The notes: generated by a model from the letters alone, not told the origin. 64,000 nt of DNA from Pseudovibrio sp. Tun.PSC04-5.I4 (GCF_900104145.1 NZ_FNLB01000003.1:5494-69493); one strand, 5' to 3'. Shown: positions 43,679 through 52,110, counted from the stretch's first letter. Program-made: numbers and translations.

Positions 43679-44545
43679 TCAAACCTTGTCGACGGTATTG
43701 GTAGCTGCATTGACCATGGCGGTATAGACTTCGCGCAGAACCTCAACATCAGATGTCCAGATGATGTTGGTACTTGGGGCCAACACACGTAATCCTGCAC
43801 CCAACATCTCTGCTGTTACCTGCGGCTGTAGCAGTTGCCTATTTTCCGTTTTCCGTGGAGGGACCACGTAGCGTTTGTCGAACATACCTTCGATCTTTTC
43901 TCGATGGTTATCGGGATGAACGAGGTCAAGGATATTGCCTTCTGGCAGCGCTCCTGCTGTGATACCGCTGTCAGCAGGCACGAACAGCAAACAGTTCTGA
44001 CGATACCACCAAGCGATGTCTCCGTCCGACCAAATCGTCGGCCGGATTATGTCAAGGCATCGAAATCCGAAACGCTGGAATAGTGCGACCCAGTAGGATT
44101 GGGGACGCTCGTTGATATGATTAACACCGCCCTGGAACGGGATGGCTGCACTGAAGAGAACTGCCTTGGATGATCCCGTGAGCCCCGCGACGAGGGCCTC
44201 TGCGGACCGCGGCGCGAGGTGTTCAGCCACCTCCATGCAAAGCGTTAAGTCGAATGTCCGTTCCAGCGCAAACTCTGTTTCGATGTCAATGTCTCGTACA
44301 GAGCACCCCGGGGGAAAGGACCCAGAAAGCGCACTGACGGCATGATCGCAGCCAGTAAGATCCGCCACTCCCAAGTGATGAGCGGCCTGAAGCCAGACTC
44401 CATCACCACAGCCAACATCAATGAGAGAGGTAGGGCACAACAGAGGTAAGACAATCTTTAATATCCTGTCCGCCGAAACGGAAGCTCCTTCTCTGATGTT
44501 TGAATAGAATGTCTCGTCGTACGATGCGAAAATTGCAGTTTTCAT
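43679..44545 (-). CDS. SAM-dependent methyltransferase (class I)
   Basis: 288 residues. TSLIDVGCGDGVWLQAAHHL is motif I for SAM binding, LTGCDHAVSALSGSFP the following acidic strand, and TFDLTLCMEVAEHLAPRSAE motif II with the EVAEHL signature of small-molecule methyltransferases. INERPQSYWVALFQRFGFRC is typical of the family in polysaccharide and nodulation-type clusters. The substrate is unknown. It overlaps the preceding kinase gene by 4 bases (44542-44545), so the two are translationally coupled. Confidence 0.85.
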   Translation of the reverse strand: MKTAIFASYDETFYSNIREGASVSADRILKIVLPLLCPTSLIDVGCGDGVWLQAAHHLGVADLTGCDHAVSALSGSFPPGCSVRDIDIETEFALERTFDLTLCMEVAEHLAPRSAEALVAGLTGSSKAVLFSAAIPFQGGVNHINERPQSYWVALFQRFGFRCLDIIRPTIWSDGDIAWWYRQNCLLFVPADSGITAGALPEGNILDLVHPDNHREKIEGMFDKRYVVPPRKTENRQLLQPQVTAEMLGAGLRVLAPSTNIIWTSDVEVLREVYTAMVNAATNTVDKV

Positions 44546-45429
44546 GACGACTTCCCTTTGGTTGTTTTTTGATCCTCCGACAGTTCACAAAGCGCCTCCG
44601 GAAGATTCTGTGCGACTGCCCAAGTACGGGCTGCTTGCATCAGATCTTGGTTTTCCTGCATGAAAAAGCAGGTCCATAGGTAATTAAGGTAGCCGAACAG
44701 CAGCAGGTCCTCTGTGGTCAGAGCTGGGTCGTAGGCACGTATTACCTCTCTGATCTGAGATTGTGGGATAGCATTGACAAAGAGGAACTGCGCCAAGTCT
44801 ATCAGTGGGTGGTCGATCCGAGCATCTTCCCAATCGATCAGTCGCAGTGTTCCGTCAAGTCGTACCATGTTGCCAAACTGTACATCACCGTGTATCAAGC
44901 ACCCCTTCATCCTAGCGATGGTGCTGCGATTGAAGCTCTCGCAAGACATTTTGAACGTTTTCAGTACTGCTTCTCTGGTTTGCTTCGGCAGCATAGTGAC
45001 TCTTCGCGCGAACAACGAGTCCCAAGCCGACAGCGGACAATAACGTCCGTCGACGAGAAAGGGATTCACTAGGATTTTTGGTGGATTCGTTACTTCTACA
45101 GAATGTAATCCCTTGAGCAGCTTTATCGCGGCAGCGCAGCTGTCCGGGGTGCTAATGGCTGGTTCCCCCCTTGGGTAGATCATTATGACCGCCCGTTCGA
45201 GGATCGTCGTTGACGCGGGCGGAATCGCCAATTCGTCTGTTCGGCCCCCTAACATGTCCAGAGCTGCGACTGTCAGCGCGCGCTTAGCGCAATCCTGCGG
45301 GCTAATTGATATTATCGCGTCAGAAAAACCGGCCATCAGCGCCCCGTGTTTATCAAGCCGCCAGACCTTAAGGCTGGCGTCGGGTCGTGCGGTCTGGTTC
45401 ATAGCGTCGATAGAGGTACGGATGTTCAT
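44542..45429 (-). CDS. APH-family phosphotransferase (intact catalytic motif)
   Basis: 295 residues. KGCLIHGDVQFGNMVRLDG contains the Brenner motif HGDxxxxN, and LRLIDWEDARIDHPLIDLAQ supplies the metal-binding Asp, both as in aminoglycoside and choline/homoserine kinases. The N-terminal lobe is divergent. It probably phosphorylates a small alcohol or sugar in the pathway. It overlaps its neighbours on both sides by 4 bases, tying it to the operon. A paralogue with an altered motif is at 47784-48593. Confidence 0.82.
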   Translation of the reverse strand: MNIRTSIDAMNQTARPDASLKVWRLDKHGALMAGFSDAIISISPQDCAKRALTVAALDMLGGRTDELAIPPASTTILERAVIMIYPRGEPAISTPDSCAAAIKLLKGLHSVEVTNPPKILVNPFLVDGRYCPLSAWDSLFARRVTMLPKQTREAVLKTFKMSCESFNRSTIARMKGCLIHGDVQFGNMVRLDGTLRLIDWEDARIDHPLIDLAQFLFVNAIPQSQIREVIRAYDPALTTEDLLLFGYLNYLWTCFFMQENQDLMQAARTWAVAQNLPEALCELSEDQKTTKGKSS

Positions 45430-46418
45430 TGCAATTCTAGTTCCTGGTTTTTATGCTCTTGGCTCAAGAACTCATTATGATATTTTAAGTAAGACTTGCG
45501 TAGCATCTCATCCTTGTCGGCGCGCGACTGCGCCCCGTCCACGACGTCAATGTGAAGGTTCCGACAATCTTTCAAGGGGACGAGTTTGGCACCTGTCAGT
45601 CCCATTAGCTTCGCTACCAAGGTAGTCTCTTCGTAACCATACTGATCAAAGGATTCATCGAACCCACCTACAGATCGTGCCTCGCCTGTGGGTACCATGA
45701 AGAAGCCTCCGAGACACATCTCGGGCAACATCCAGGGTCCGAACCATCCTTCTCGTGGCCATGCGTTTAGGTCATTTGTGTCACGGAATATCTCGAACCG
45801 ACGACCGACAAAAGCTGCATCTTCGGAGCAGCAAGTATACGCTTCCTTAAAGTCACATAGGATACGAAAGTCGAGCGCTCCAGTGCTCCCCTTCAAATCC
45901 GTGCGGGTCAGACGTTTGGCCTCGTTCGCCGAGACCTTGAACGTCTCAAATAGTCCAAAAGTAATGGCAGTGCTCCCTGCGGTTAGCATTTGGTGATGGA
46001 TGGCGACATGGCGGAAAATTGCAGCAGGGTCTACCCAAACGTCTGCATCAACGAAGGCTGTTAGCGCACAGAGAGAGCCAAACAGACCAGTATTACGCGC
46101 AGCTGCGCGGCCTTTGTTAACGAAATGATGTTTCGTCTCGATCTGGATCTGCGGCTCGTTCGGTATCCCACTTAGATCGGGCATAGCACAGCCATCGACC
46201 ACTACGCATATGGAGGCATGGTGTATGACTCCTTGTTTTAGCGCGTAGGCACATGCGAGTTGGAGACAAAGCACGGTTTCACGGATCGTCTGGTCGGCGC
46301 GATAGAAGGGCACTACGCAGTTTAAGGTGAGTAGGCTTGATAGCAAAACTGACGGCTTTGCCCTGAAACACTTACTATATGTGTTTTGATGTGCGATTAG
46401 ACGCTCTTGTAACGTCAT
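45426..46418 (-). CDS. Glycosyltransferase family 2 (soluble)
   Basis: 330 residues from the ATG at 46418, which has GGAG about 6 bases upstream. It has the GT-A fold: LLTLNCVVPFYRADQTIRET at the start, HHFVNKGRAAARNTGLFGSL and ALTAFVDADVWVDPAA with the DxD metal motif, then GGFDESFDQYGYEETTLVAK, the acceptor and catalytic segment. It transfers an activated sugar to an acceptor in the cytoplasm. The stop overlaps the following kinase gene by 4 bases. Confidence 0.85.
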   Translation of the reverse strand: MTLQERLIAHQNTYSKCFRAKPSVLLSSLLTLNCVVPFYRADQTIRETVLCLQLACAYALKQGVIHHASICVVVDGCAMPDLSGIPNEPQIQIETKHHFVNKGRAAARNTGLFGSLCALTAFVDADVWVDPAAIFRHVAIHHQMLTAGSTAITFGLFETFKVSANEAKRLTRTDLKGSTGALDFRILCDFKEAYTCCSEDAAFVGRRFEIFRDTNDLNAWPREGWFGPWMLPEMCLGGFFMVPTGEARSVGGFDESFDQYGYEETTLVAKLMGLTGAKLVPLKDCRNLHIDVVDGAQSRADKDEMLRKSYLKYHNEFLSQEHKNQELELQ

Positions 46419-46452
46419 GTGAGTCTCCACGTAGTTGAGTTTCCCGCCTATA

Positions 46453-47808
46453 TCACTCCGTTTTTGGCTTGGCCGGCAAGCGGCCGGTGACAAGCCAGCG
46501 CACCCCTGCACCTAGAGTAATCATACCCGCATAGCTGTGTGCAATAATCTGCGGTAGGCAACCCGCAGCAATGGTGATTATCGCACCGGGAGACATCCGT
46601 AACGGAGGTATGTATTTATCAACGCGCGAAGCGCGGAGAACCATCAGCGGCGCAGAAAGGCAGAAGGCTGCAATGGCTGCCAAGGCCATAAACATTTCTG
46701 CTGATGGCCCAACCATAACGGTGGTGCTAAACAGGAGTGCTACAGTCGGACCTGCCGCCAGCCATCGCCAAGCACTAAGCCAGCCTTGAAGTGCGATTAC
46801 CGTAGCGCGGAATCTATGCGTTCGCCGCGCGCGCAGGTGTTGCAGCCAGTAATATGGGTACAACATCGGTCCCCAGAACCAGATCTTTTTTTGCCGAAAC
46901 GCAGCGCGATAGGTCGATGGAGCATCGGCGTTCTCGAGATAGGGAATGGGCGAAATATTCTTACCCATTGCCCGCAAGCGGAAACCAAAATTTAAGTCCT
47001 CAGTGAGAGTATCTTCGGGCAACCCACCCAACGTTTCGTAGAGCTCAGCCCGAATAAACAAACCGTGACCTACACAATGCGCATTGTAAAACCGCTTTTG
47101 AAATTGGAACCCATGAGATTGGTTGAGCAACCGAGGAATTTCATGGCTAAGTGTCCAGAAGCTTTGGTAAAGCGCGTTTGCCTTGGCCAAAATACCATTT
47201 AAATCATTGAAGTTTCTTATAAATAGTGCAGATTGTTGAAAGACATCAAATGTATTTTGATTGATAATCTGAGAGTAAACCCAGCGCATTGTCGCCGGGT
47301 GAGGGCGAGAATCAGCGTTGTATATTGCGATGTAATCGTCGTCGCCTATCATCCTTGTGCGTCGCATCTCTGTAAAGGCAAAATTAATCTGATGCGCCAT
47401 TGATCCATTCTGGCGCGGATCATGGACCAAGTGTAGACCTTGCTGCGGATTATGACTAATCATTTCCTGCACAAGGTCATACGTTGACTGACCGGAACCA
47501 GGTTTGTAGGGCTCTCTTGCAGTGGTGCAGATGACTATTTTAAGCGAGTGTAGTGATCTCATGTTATTGAGAAAATACGTTATCGTCCCCGGCAAGCGAT
47601 CACGCTCCAACAATGCCGGGATCACGACAACAATCTTCTTGCCGCATGTAGAACCGTTGGTAGGCGTGCTATCTGATGTATTCTTCGCTGTGGACTGAAG
47701 ATAAGAGATAGAACGCCATGCACGCAATATATTAATCACGACCACAGTGGATAATAAAATAGTGAGTGTAAAGATCAGTGTGCTCAAGATAGTAATCCCG
47801 CAGTGCAC
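46453..47808 (-). CDS. Membrane glycosyltransferase family 2
   Basis: 451 residues. An N-terminal membrane helix (ILSTLIFTLTILLSTVVVIN) precedes the GT-A domain, with KIVVVIPALLERDRLPGTIT, DDDYIAIYNADSRPHPATMR (acidic metal site), GHGLFIRAELYETLGG and LTEDLNFGFRLRAMGKN. At least two or three membrane spans follow (LAAGPTVALLFSTTVMVGPS, ALAAIAAFCLSAPLMVL). The layout resembles processive chitin/hyaluronan/NodC-like enzymes, but a QxxRW box is replaced by RQKKIWFWG. Combined with a deacetylase and methyltransferase it suggests a short modified amino-sugar chain. Confidence 0.82.
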   Translation of the reverse strand: MHCGITILSTLIFTLTILLSTVVVINILRAWRSISYLQSTAKNTSDSTPTNGSTCGKKIVVVIPALLERDRLPGTITYFLNNMRSLHSLKIVICTTAREPYKPGSGQSTYDLVQEMISHNPQQGLHLVHDPRQNGSMAHQINFAFTEMRRTRMIGDDDYIAIYNADSRPHPATMRWVYSQIINQNTFDVFQQSALFIRNFNDLNGILAKANALYQSFWTLSHEIPRLLNQSHGFQFQKRFYNAHCVGHGLFIRAELYETLGGLPEDTLTEDLNFGFRLRAMGKNISPIPYLENADAPSTYRAAFRQKKIWFWGPMLYPYYWLQHLRARRTHRFRATVIALQGWLSAWRWLAAGPTVALLFSTTVMVGPSAEMFMALAAIAAFCLSAPLMVLRASRVDKYIPPLRMSPGAIITIAAGCLPQIIAHSYAGMITLGAGVRWLVTGRLPAKPKTE

Positions 47809-48593
47809 AGAGCCTGATTGAACTCAGGGTCTTCCTGCAACCAGATTCTCTGACTTTGTAAATACGTGGGATGAAATGGCATATAGAGAATATTCCAGAC
47901 GATATTGAGCCGAATGAAAGCGATAAGTTCGGTCAGAGGGGTTGAGGGTATGTAAGCGCTTAGGAAGGTATGAGCCTGACTGGGGCTAAGCGCGGAACTA
48001 ATGATGAACTGCGAGAGATCCACAAATGGGTGATCAATACGTGCGCTACTCCAGTCGATCAGTCGCAACCGACCATCGAACAACAGCATGTTTCGGTCAT
48101 GCAGCCCACCATGAACCAAGCAAATTGGGTCTTCTCGTACAGATTCAGCAAAATTCAGAGACTCGAAAAGTCGCTCAGAAACCTTTAGTCCGCGTAGATT
48201 AGATATTAGCGGCGCGCAAAGCGCATCCCATATTCGTCGCGGGCAGTAGCGCGATGTGGAGAGTAAATCGTTCTTAAAACCCTCTATATCTAGCTCAGCT
48301 ACAGGGGCGGTATGCAATATTGATAACAACTGACCAAGTGCGTGAAGATGATCGTTGATCGTCTTATCAATCAGCCTGCCTTCGCGCTCCACTAGAACTA
48401 GGCCATCATCGTATTCAACACAACCAAGCGGCTCTTCGATAAGTGCTTGGAACACCGTTCGTGGGAGACACCGGCACAGCGCTTCGCGTTTTATATATGC
48501 CGGATCGTAACCCTTGATACAGTGTACTGCTACACCTTGAAAAACGAATGCGTTATGCCCCTGCTGCCGCAGTCGAAAAATTTCCACCACCAC
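47784..48593 (-). CDS. APH-like protein with altered catalytic motif
   Basis: 269 residues from a GTG; three GTG codons in a row at 48593-48585 leave the exact start open, with AAAGGAA upstream. The fold is that of aminoglycoside phosphotransferases: ICLVHGGLHDRNMLLFDGRL, then LRLIDWSSARIDHPFVDLSQ. In HGGLHDRN the catalytic Asp of HGDxxxxN is replaced by Gly, while the Asn and the second Asp remain. It may be a pseudokinase, or a carrier or recognition protein for the peptide or sugar. It is the first gene after the candidate precursor and overlaps the start of the membrane glycosyltransferase gene. Confidence 0.75.
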   Translation of the reverse strand: MVVEIFRLRQQGHNAFVFQGVAVHCIKGYDPAYIKREALCRCLPRTVFQALIEEPLGCVEYDDGLVLVEREGRLIDKTINDHLHALGQLLSILHTAPVAELDIEGFKNDLLSTSRYCPRRIWDALCAPLISNLRGLKVSERLFESLNFAESVREDPICLVHGGLHDRNMLLFDGRLRLIDWSSARIDHPFVDLSQFIISSALSPSQAHTFLSAYIPSTPLTELIAFIRLNIVWNILYMPFHPTYLQSQRIWLQEDPEFNQALCTAGLLS

Positions 48594-48643
48594 TAGCCGT
48601 ATTCCTTTACTCTTTCTCCGTTATTATTGCACCACTAGCCGTA
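48588..48643. repeat. 14-bp direct repeat before the first enzyme gene
   Basis: CACCACTAGCCGTA occurs at 48588-48601 and again at 48630-48643, 42 bases apart. It covers the GTG start region of the APH-like gene and may be a regulatory or small duplication trace. Confidence 0.5.
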
Positions 48644-48668
48644 GCGTTTTCGGAGGCTTAGGTGAGGG

Positions 48669-48697
48669 AGAGAAGGGAGTTGCTTCCCTTCTCTAAT
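48669..48697 (-). terminator. Hairpin between the candidate precursor gene and the enzyme genes
   Basis: AGAGAAGGGA and TTCCCTTCTCT flank a short loop in the 118-bp gap after the peptide gene. No U run follows on the minus strand, so it probably acts as a partial terminator or an RNA-stabilising end. That would allow more peptide than enzyme message, as seen in many peptide clusters. Confidence 0.5.
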
Positions 48698-48711
48698 TTG
48701 GAACACTTGTA

Positions 48712-48855
48712 TCAATTAGGGTAATTACCGCCGCCCGTACTGCCGCCCGAAATCATGCTGTTTACATGAAGTTTGGCGCCGTTTACGACTATGACTTTTG
48801 GTCCCTTAATAGTATTCATAGATGGAATACCACCTTTTGGTGTTAATGTAGGCAT
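48712..48855 (-). CDS. 47-residue candidate precursor peptide
   Basis: The ATG at 48855 follows AGGAGAAGAAG, a strong ribosome-binding site, which supports this short frame over a longer one without such a site. The product starts MPTLTPKGGIPSMNTIKGPK, continues VIVVNGAKLHVNSM and ends ISGGSTGGGNYPN. It has no Cys and few charged residues except Lys. A KLHVNSMISGG segment resembles a double-glycine leader end, which would leave STGGGNYPN as core; the Ser, Thr, Asn and Tyr there could be glycosylated, phosphorylated or nucleotidylated. Position at the head of an operon with sugar-modifying enzymes, kinases and an exporter suggests a ribosomal precursor. I know no class that matches it. Confidence 0.6.
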   Translation of the reverse strand: MPTLTPKGGIPSMNTIKGPKVIVVNGAKLHVNSMISGGSTGGGNYPN

Positions 48856-49580
48856 TCTTCTTCTCCTAATTGTATATTGATGGAAGTATACAATAATAAC
48901 TGTATGGTAATTATATTTTTTATGTAAAGTGAAAATAATTCGTCTATTATTATAGATGGCAATCAATACAGTATAATTAAAATTATACTCAATACATAAA
49001 ACACTGCAAATATAACAATGCATTTCGATTTGTATACTAAGGTTGTTATGTTTTCGATGATAGAATTGTAGCAATACATCGAGGTTGTTGCACGAATATG
49101 CTTCATGCGTTAGCCGTGAGGCGACACCCAAGTGGTCCGGCACAAATCCTATTGGCTCTTATTGCTCGTTAGCCCCCGGTTGTTCAGGATCTTCTTACGG
49201 ATAAGTAGCTGTTTCAGATAGAATTGTTGTTGCTCCCGACGTGTTGTTCAAAATGCACTGACTGGGGGAGCTATAGAAAGAGTATCCAAAAATAAAAAGT
49301 GCTTTTTCAGTCATATCGTGCACTCAGCAAGCTAGTTAAAAATGTCAATTAACCACCGTTATTGTACATGTCCATAACGGCCAAGGGTGCATTGAAAATA
49401 CTGGGTTTTTGAACCTGTTTTTTGCGAATGTACAAAAGTAATTCAATTATTTTATTTTTGTACATCGACTTGTGTACATGCTGAAACCATAATATAATTA
49501 GCAAACACAGTGGGTTAGTTTTAAATTCCTATTGTCGCATCTTATCAATATTTATGTTTTTGGACAAACAGGCTGCAAAA
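48856..49580. other. AT-rich promoter region of the cluster and recombinase upstream region
   Basis: About 700 bases without a convincing gene. The part at 48870-49020 is very AT-rich with several TATAAT-like boxes and should drive the peptide operon. GTTGTTGCACGAATATGCTT at about 49084 is a degenerate match to the IS5-family end. The part at 49350-49490 has repeated TGTACA sites before the recombinase. Confidence 0.45.
49428..49465. promoter_or_regulatory. Inverted TGTACA sites upstream of the serine recombinase
   Basis: ATGTACAAAA (49428-49437) and TTTTGTACAT (49456-49465) are inverted arms 18 bases apart. Further TTGTACATG and TGTGTACATG elements lie near 49361 and 49471. Together they look like recombinase binding subsites, that is a recombination or operator site. 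Confidence 0.5.
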
Positions 49581-50174
49581 ATGATTTTTGGCTATGTTCG
49601 TGTCTCTACCGAAGAGCAGAATCTAAGAATGCAAGAGCAAGCTTTGCAGGAGGCTGGCTGCGAAGAAATTCTAGCTGACAGAGGGGTGAGGGGCAATGCT
49701 GTTGTCAAACCTCAGCTCGCGCGCCTTCTCGATAAAGCACGAGACGGGGATACCATTGTCGTTTGGCGGCTGGACCGTCTTTCCCGATCCCTGCAAGACC
49801 TCCTTGCTTTGATGGAGGATCTGGAGCAGCGTGGTTTGCATCTACACTCCATTAAGGAACAGGTTGATACGAATAGCCCAGGCGGAATGCTCTACTTTCA
49901 TATGGTGGGAGCATTTGCGCAATTTGAGCGTGACGTAATTCGCGAGCGTACTCGGTCAGGCTTGGAGAGTGCCAAGCTTGCGGGTGTGAAGCTTGGCAGG
50001 CCGCAAAAGCTAACCGACGAGCAGTGGCAGGCTTTAAGGCCACACATAACACTTCATCCAGATAACAACGGGAAGTGGCAAGGCATCGCGAAAGCAGCAA
50101 CGCTAGCTGGGGTCAGCAGATCTTCAATCTACCATCGCCTGCAATTGGAAGCGCAATCACTCAGTGATGACTAA
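49581..50174 (+). CDS. Serine recombinase (DNA invertase/resolvase)
   Basis: 197 residues from the ATG at 49581; an ATG nine codons earlier is possible. MIFGYVRVSTEEQNLRMQEQ has the catalytic serine, VVWRLDRLSRSLQDLL the arginine-rich active-site motif, and AFAQFERDVIRERTRSGLES the long E-helix. The C-terminal half (LRPHITLHPDNNGKWQGIAK) ends in a helix-turn-helix AATLAGVSRSSIYHRLQ. It is convergent with the ADP-ribosylglycohydrolase gene. No transposase is nearby, so it may serve plasmid multimer resolution or local inversion. Confidence 0.88.
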   Translation: MIFGYVRVSTEEQNLRMQEQALQEAGCEEILADRGVRGNAVVKPQLARLLDKARDGDTIVVWRLDRLSRSLQDLLALMEDLEQRGLHLHSIKEQVDTNSPGGMLYFHMVGAFAQFERDVIRERTRSGLESAKLAGVKLGRPQKLTDEQWQALRPHITLHPDNNGKWQGIAKAATLAGVSRSSIYHRLQLEAQSLSDD

Positions 50175-50406
50175 TGTGGGTTGCCATCAATGTAGAAGGT
50201 AGCTCAGTGACCATACCGGACATTCGACCTGATATAGAACTTCCCCAAGCAGAACGAGCTTTCAACTTTAGGTCGATCTCATTCTGCTTGCTGCTGAGGG
50301 CGGAAAGCTAACCTTTACAATGGTTGTAAGACGACAAGCAACCTCCCGCAATCGAACACTCATAGCATCAACAACTCAACGCACTACAAGCTGTTTGAAT
50401 ACACGG
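50175..50406. other. Convergent intergenic region
   Basis: About 230 bases between two genes that converge. I see no gene and no clear terminator hairpin. Confidence 0.3.
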
Positions 50407-52110
50407 TTACCTACGCTTAGTACGAACAAGGCGTGCTTTTGATATTATTGCTGAAAGACTAACCACAAGATCAATACTGCCTGTATCATCAATGCATTGT
50501 TTAATGACACGCCCAATCGTTGCGTCATCGAAACCGGAAGTGATTACAATGTCGGTTGCTTTGTCTAGGCCCGGGAAACGCTCAATTATCGCTCTCTGTG
50601 AGTAATGATTTTCACTGCGTTGCTTACTGTCGGACTCTCGGTGTTTAACAAATTCAAAACTGTTTTGCTCAATCCTGCGCTTAGCGTGACCACTAGCTGA
50701 TTTTGACAATAGCGGTTCACGGGGCATTTGATTTTCATTTACAGATGAGTAAATTTTCGCACGCCTCTTTGCTAGCACACTTTGCCCAAAGGGTAGATAA
50801 AACCATTGCCAAACCGAGCTTCCAGAAGGATATTCTTTTCCATGAACCTCCAACTCACCAATACCGGTAAGTGCGAGCACATCTTTCCACAGAACAACAG
50901 CATCTGATTGGTTTGCTGGTGGTTCCCACTCAGAAACATCTGGGTAAGAAAAACTTATTGCATCCGCTCCTCGCGCGATATCAGCCATCCGATGGGCTTC
51001 CGATTTAAGATAACCGAGGTCTTGAATTTTCCAAGTCGGTTCATGCTTTGTCAAAGCACCCAGAAGTGCTCCAGCCATCGTTGCAATTGTATCGGTATCG
51101 CTTTCCAACTCGTTTGCAGACTGGACAAGCGCATCCGTGATATTTTCTGGGGTGTGCAACAGTGAGAGCACTTGAGCTGCTAGTGCCGTTTTGAACCCAG
51201 ATCCCCTAAATTTGTCAGTTAGGCACCCTAGATGACTTAGTAGTTCGTGGTAGTTTGGCGAAGAAGGCGTATTGAAAAACATCTCTACCAGCGAGATGTC
51301 ATGAAACGCTTCTTCTTGAAACTTCTGAATAGCTTCTTCAAAGCTCTGATGGGATTCTCGTTCCCATGATGGCCTCCAGATAGAACCAAGCTCGTTATCT
51401 CTGTCGATAATACCGGGCAATTTATCCATGTAGGCAATGAATTGCTTTGCTTCTAAAATTGATGGAATCTCACGATTGACCATTGTTCCCCAAAGGCACA
51501 AAGCGTGAAAAACAGCGCCGCAGAAACCATGAGGATGCCCATGTGTAACAATCGAGTCACGCATGACACGAAGGATCATTTCATCAAGAGTACCTTTTGC
51601 GCTCCAAACATGAGGCTGAACCCGCATGGCTGCACCGTTGCCGCCAGCCATGGTATATCTTTGGCGATCAGTAGCAAAGAAATTTGAAAACCAATTTACG
51701 CCTCGCTTAGACAGGTTGGCTGCTGCTGCTTTGGAACCAACGCCAGCACCCAAGCAGTACCCTTGCCAAGCAGTCATTTCAATTTTTGCGAAAGCTTCCA
51801 CGTCAAAAACGCCATTGCCGCGAATAGCTCGGGAAACACAAAGCCTGAGCTGGGTGTCATCTGAATAGGTGCCCGCCGGCAAATCGACCTTAACACCATT
51901 TCGTCCTCCTATTAGCCGCAGCCAAGCGATTGGCTCAGAGACGGTCGCTTGGCCTGTTCTATGTTTCACGCCACCTGGGCCTCTAGAAAGTTCAGTCATC
52001 CAACCAATCGCATCGCCTGCTGCCGCCCAGAGGGCAGAATTAGTCACCGCGCGCTCGTAGTCAGGCTGACTGTGCAAGGTAACTGGAGCATTTTCGATAT
52101 GATCTCTCAA
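50407..52110 (-). CDS. ADP-ribosylglycohydrolase (DraG family) with C-terminal extension
   Basis: 567 residues. Residues about 20-355 are the all-helical hydrolase: AAAGDAIGWMTE (31-40), TYSDDTQLRL with metal-binding Asp pair (81-90), GGNGAAMRVQP (157-166), THGHPHGF (189-196) and ESDTDTIATMAGALLGA (336-352), the second metal Asp pair. All key motifs are kept, so it should remove ADP-ribose from a target. Residues about 400-567 form an extension I do not recognise. The start is a TTG overlapping the upstream stop (TTGA), with GGAGGG 8 bases before it. It is the last gene of the helicase, DarT-like and hydrolase operon, so it probably reverses the modification made by the DarT-like enzyme and acts as antitoxin. 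Confidence 0.88.
   Translation of the reverse strand: MRDHIENAPVTLHSQPDYERAVTNSALWAAAGDAIGWMTELSRGPGGVKHRTGQATVSEPIAWLRLIGGRNGVKVDLPAGTYSDDTQLRLCVSRAIRGNGVFDVEAFAKIEMTAWQGYCLGAGVGSKAAAANLSKRGVNWFSNFFATDRQRYTMAGGNGAAMRVQPHVWSAKGTLDEMILRVMRDSIVTHGHPHGFCGAVFHALCLWGTMVNREIPSILEAKQFIAYMDKLPGIIDRDNELGSIWRPSWERESHQSFEEAIQKFQEEAFHDISLVEMFFNTPSSPNYHELLSHLGCLTDKFRGSGFKTALAAQVLSLLHTPENITDALVQSANELESDTDTIATMAGALLGALTKHEPTWKIQDLGYLKSEAHRMADIARGADAISFSYPDVSEWEPPANQSDAVVLWKDVLALTGIGELEVHGKEYPSGSSVWQWFYLPFGQSVLAKRRAKIYSSVNENQMPREPLLSKSASGHAKRRIEQNSFEFVKHRESDSKQRSENHYSQRAIIERFPGLDKATDIVITSGFDDATIGRVIKQCIDDTGSIDLVVSLSAIISKARLVRTKRR

Noticed and set aside
48712..48855. Microcin C-type precursor, because the peptide ends in Asn
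   Set aside because: No ThiF/MccB-like adenylyltransferase is in the cluster, and the precursor is much longer than the heptapeptide class; the terminal Asn alone is weak evidence.
48712..49143. A 143-codon version of the small peptide gene
   Set aside because: The extra N-terminal part is translated from the AT-rich promoter region with no ribosome-binding site, while the 47-codon frame has AGGAG correctly placed.
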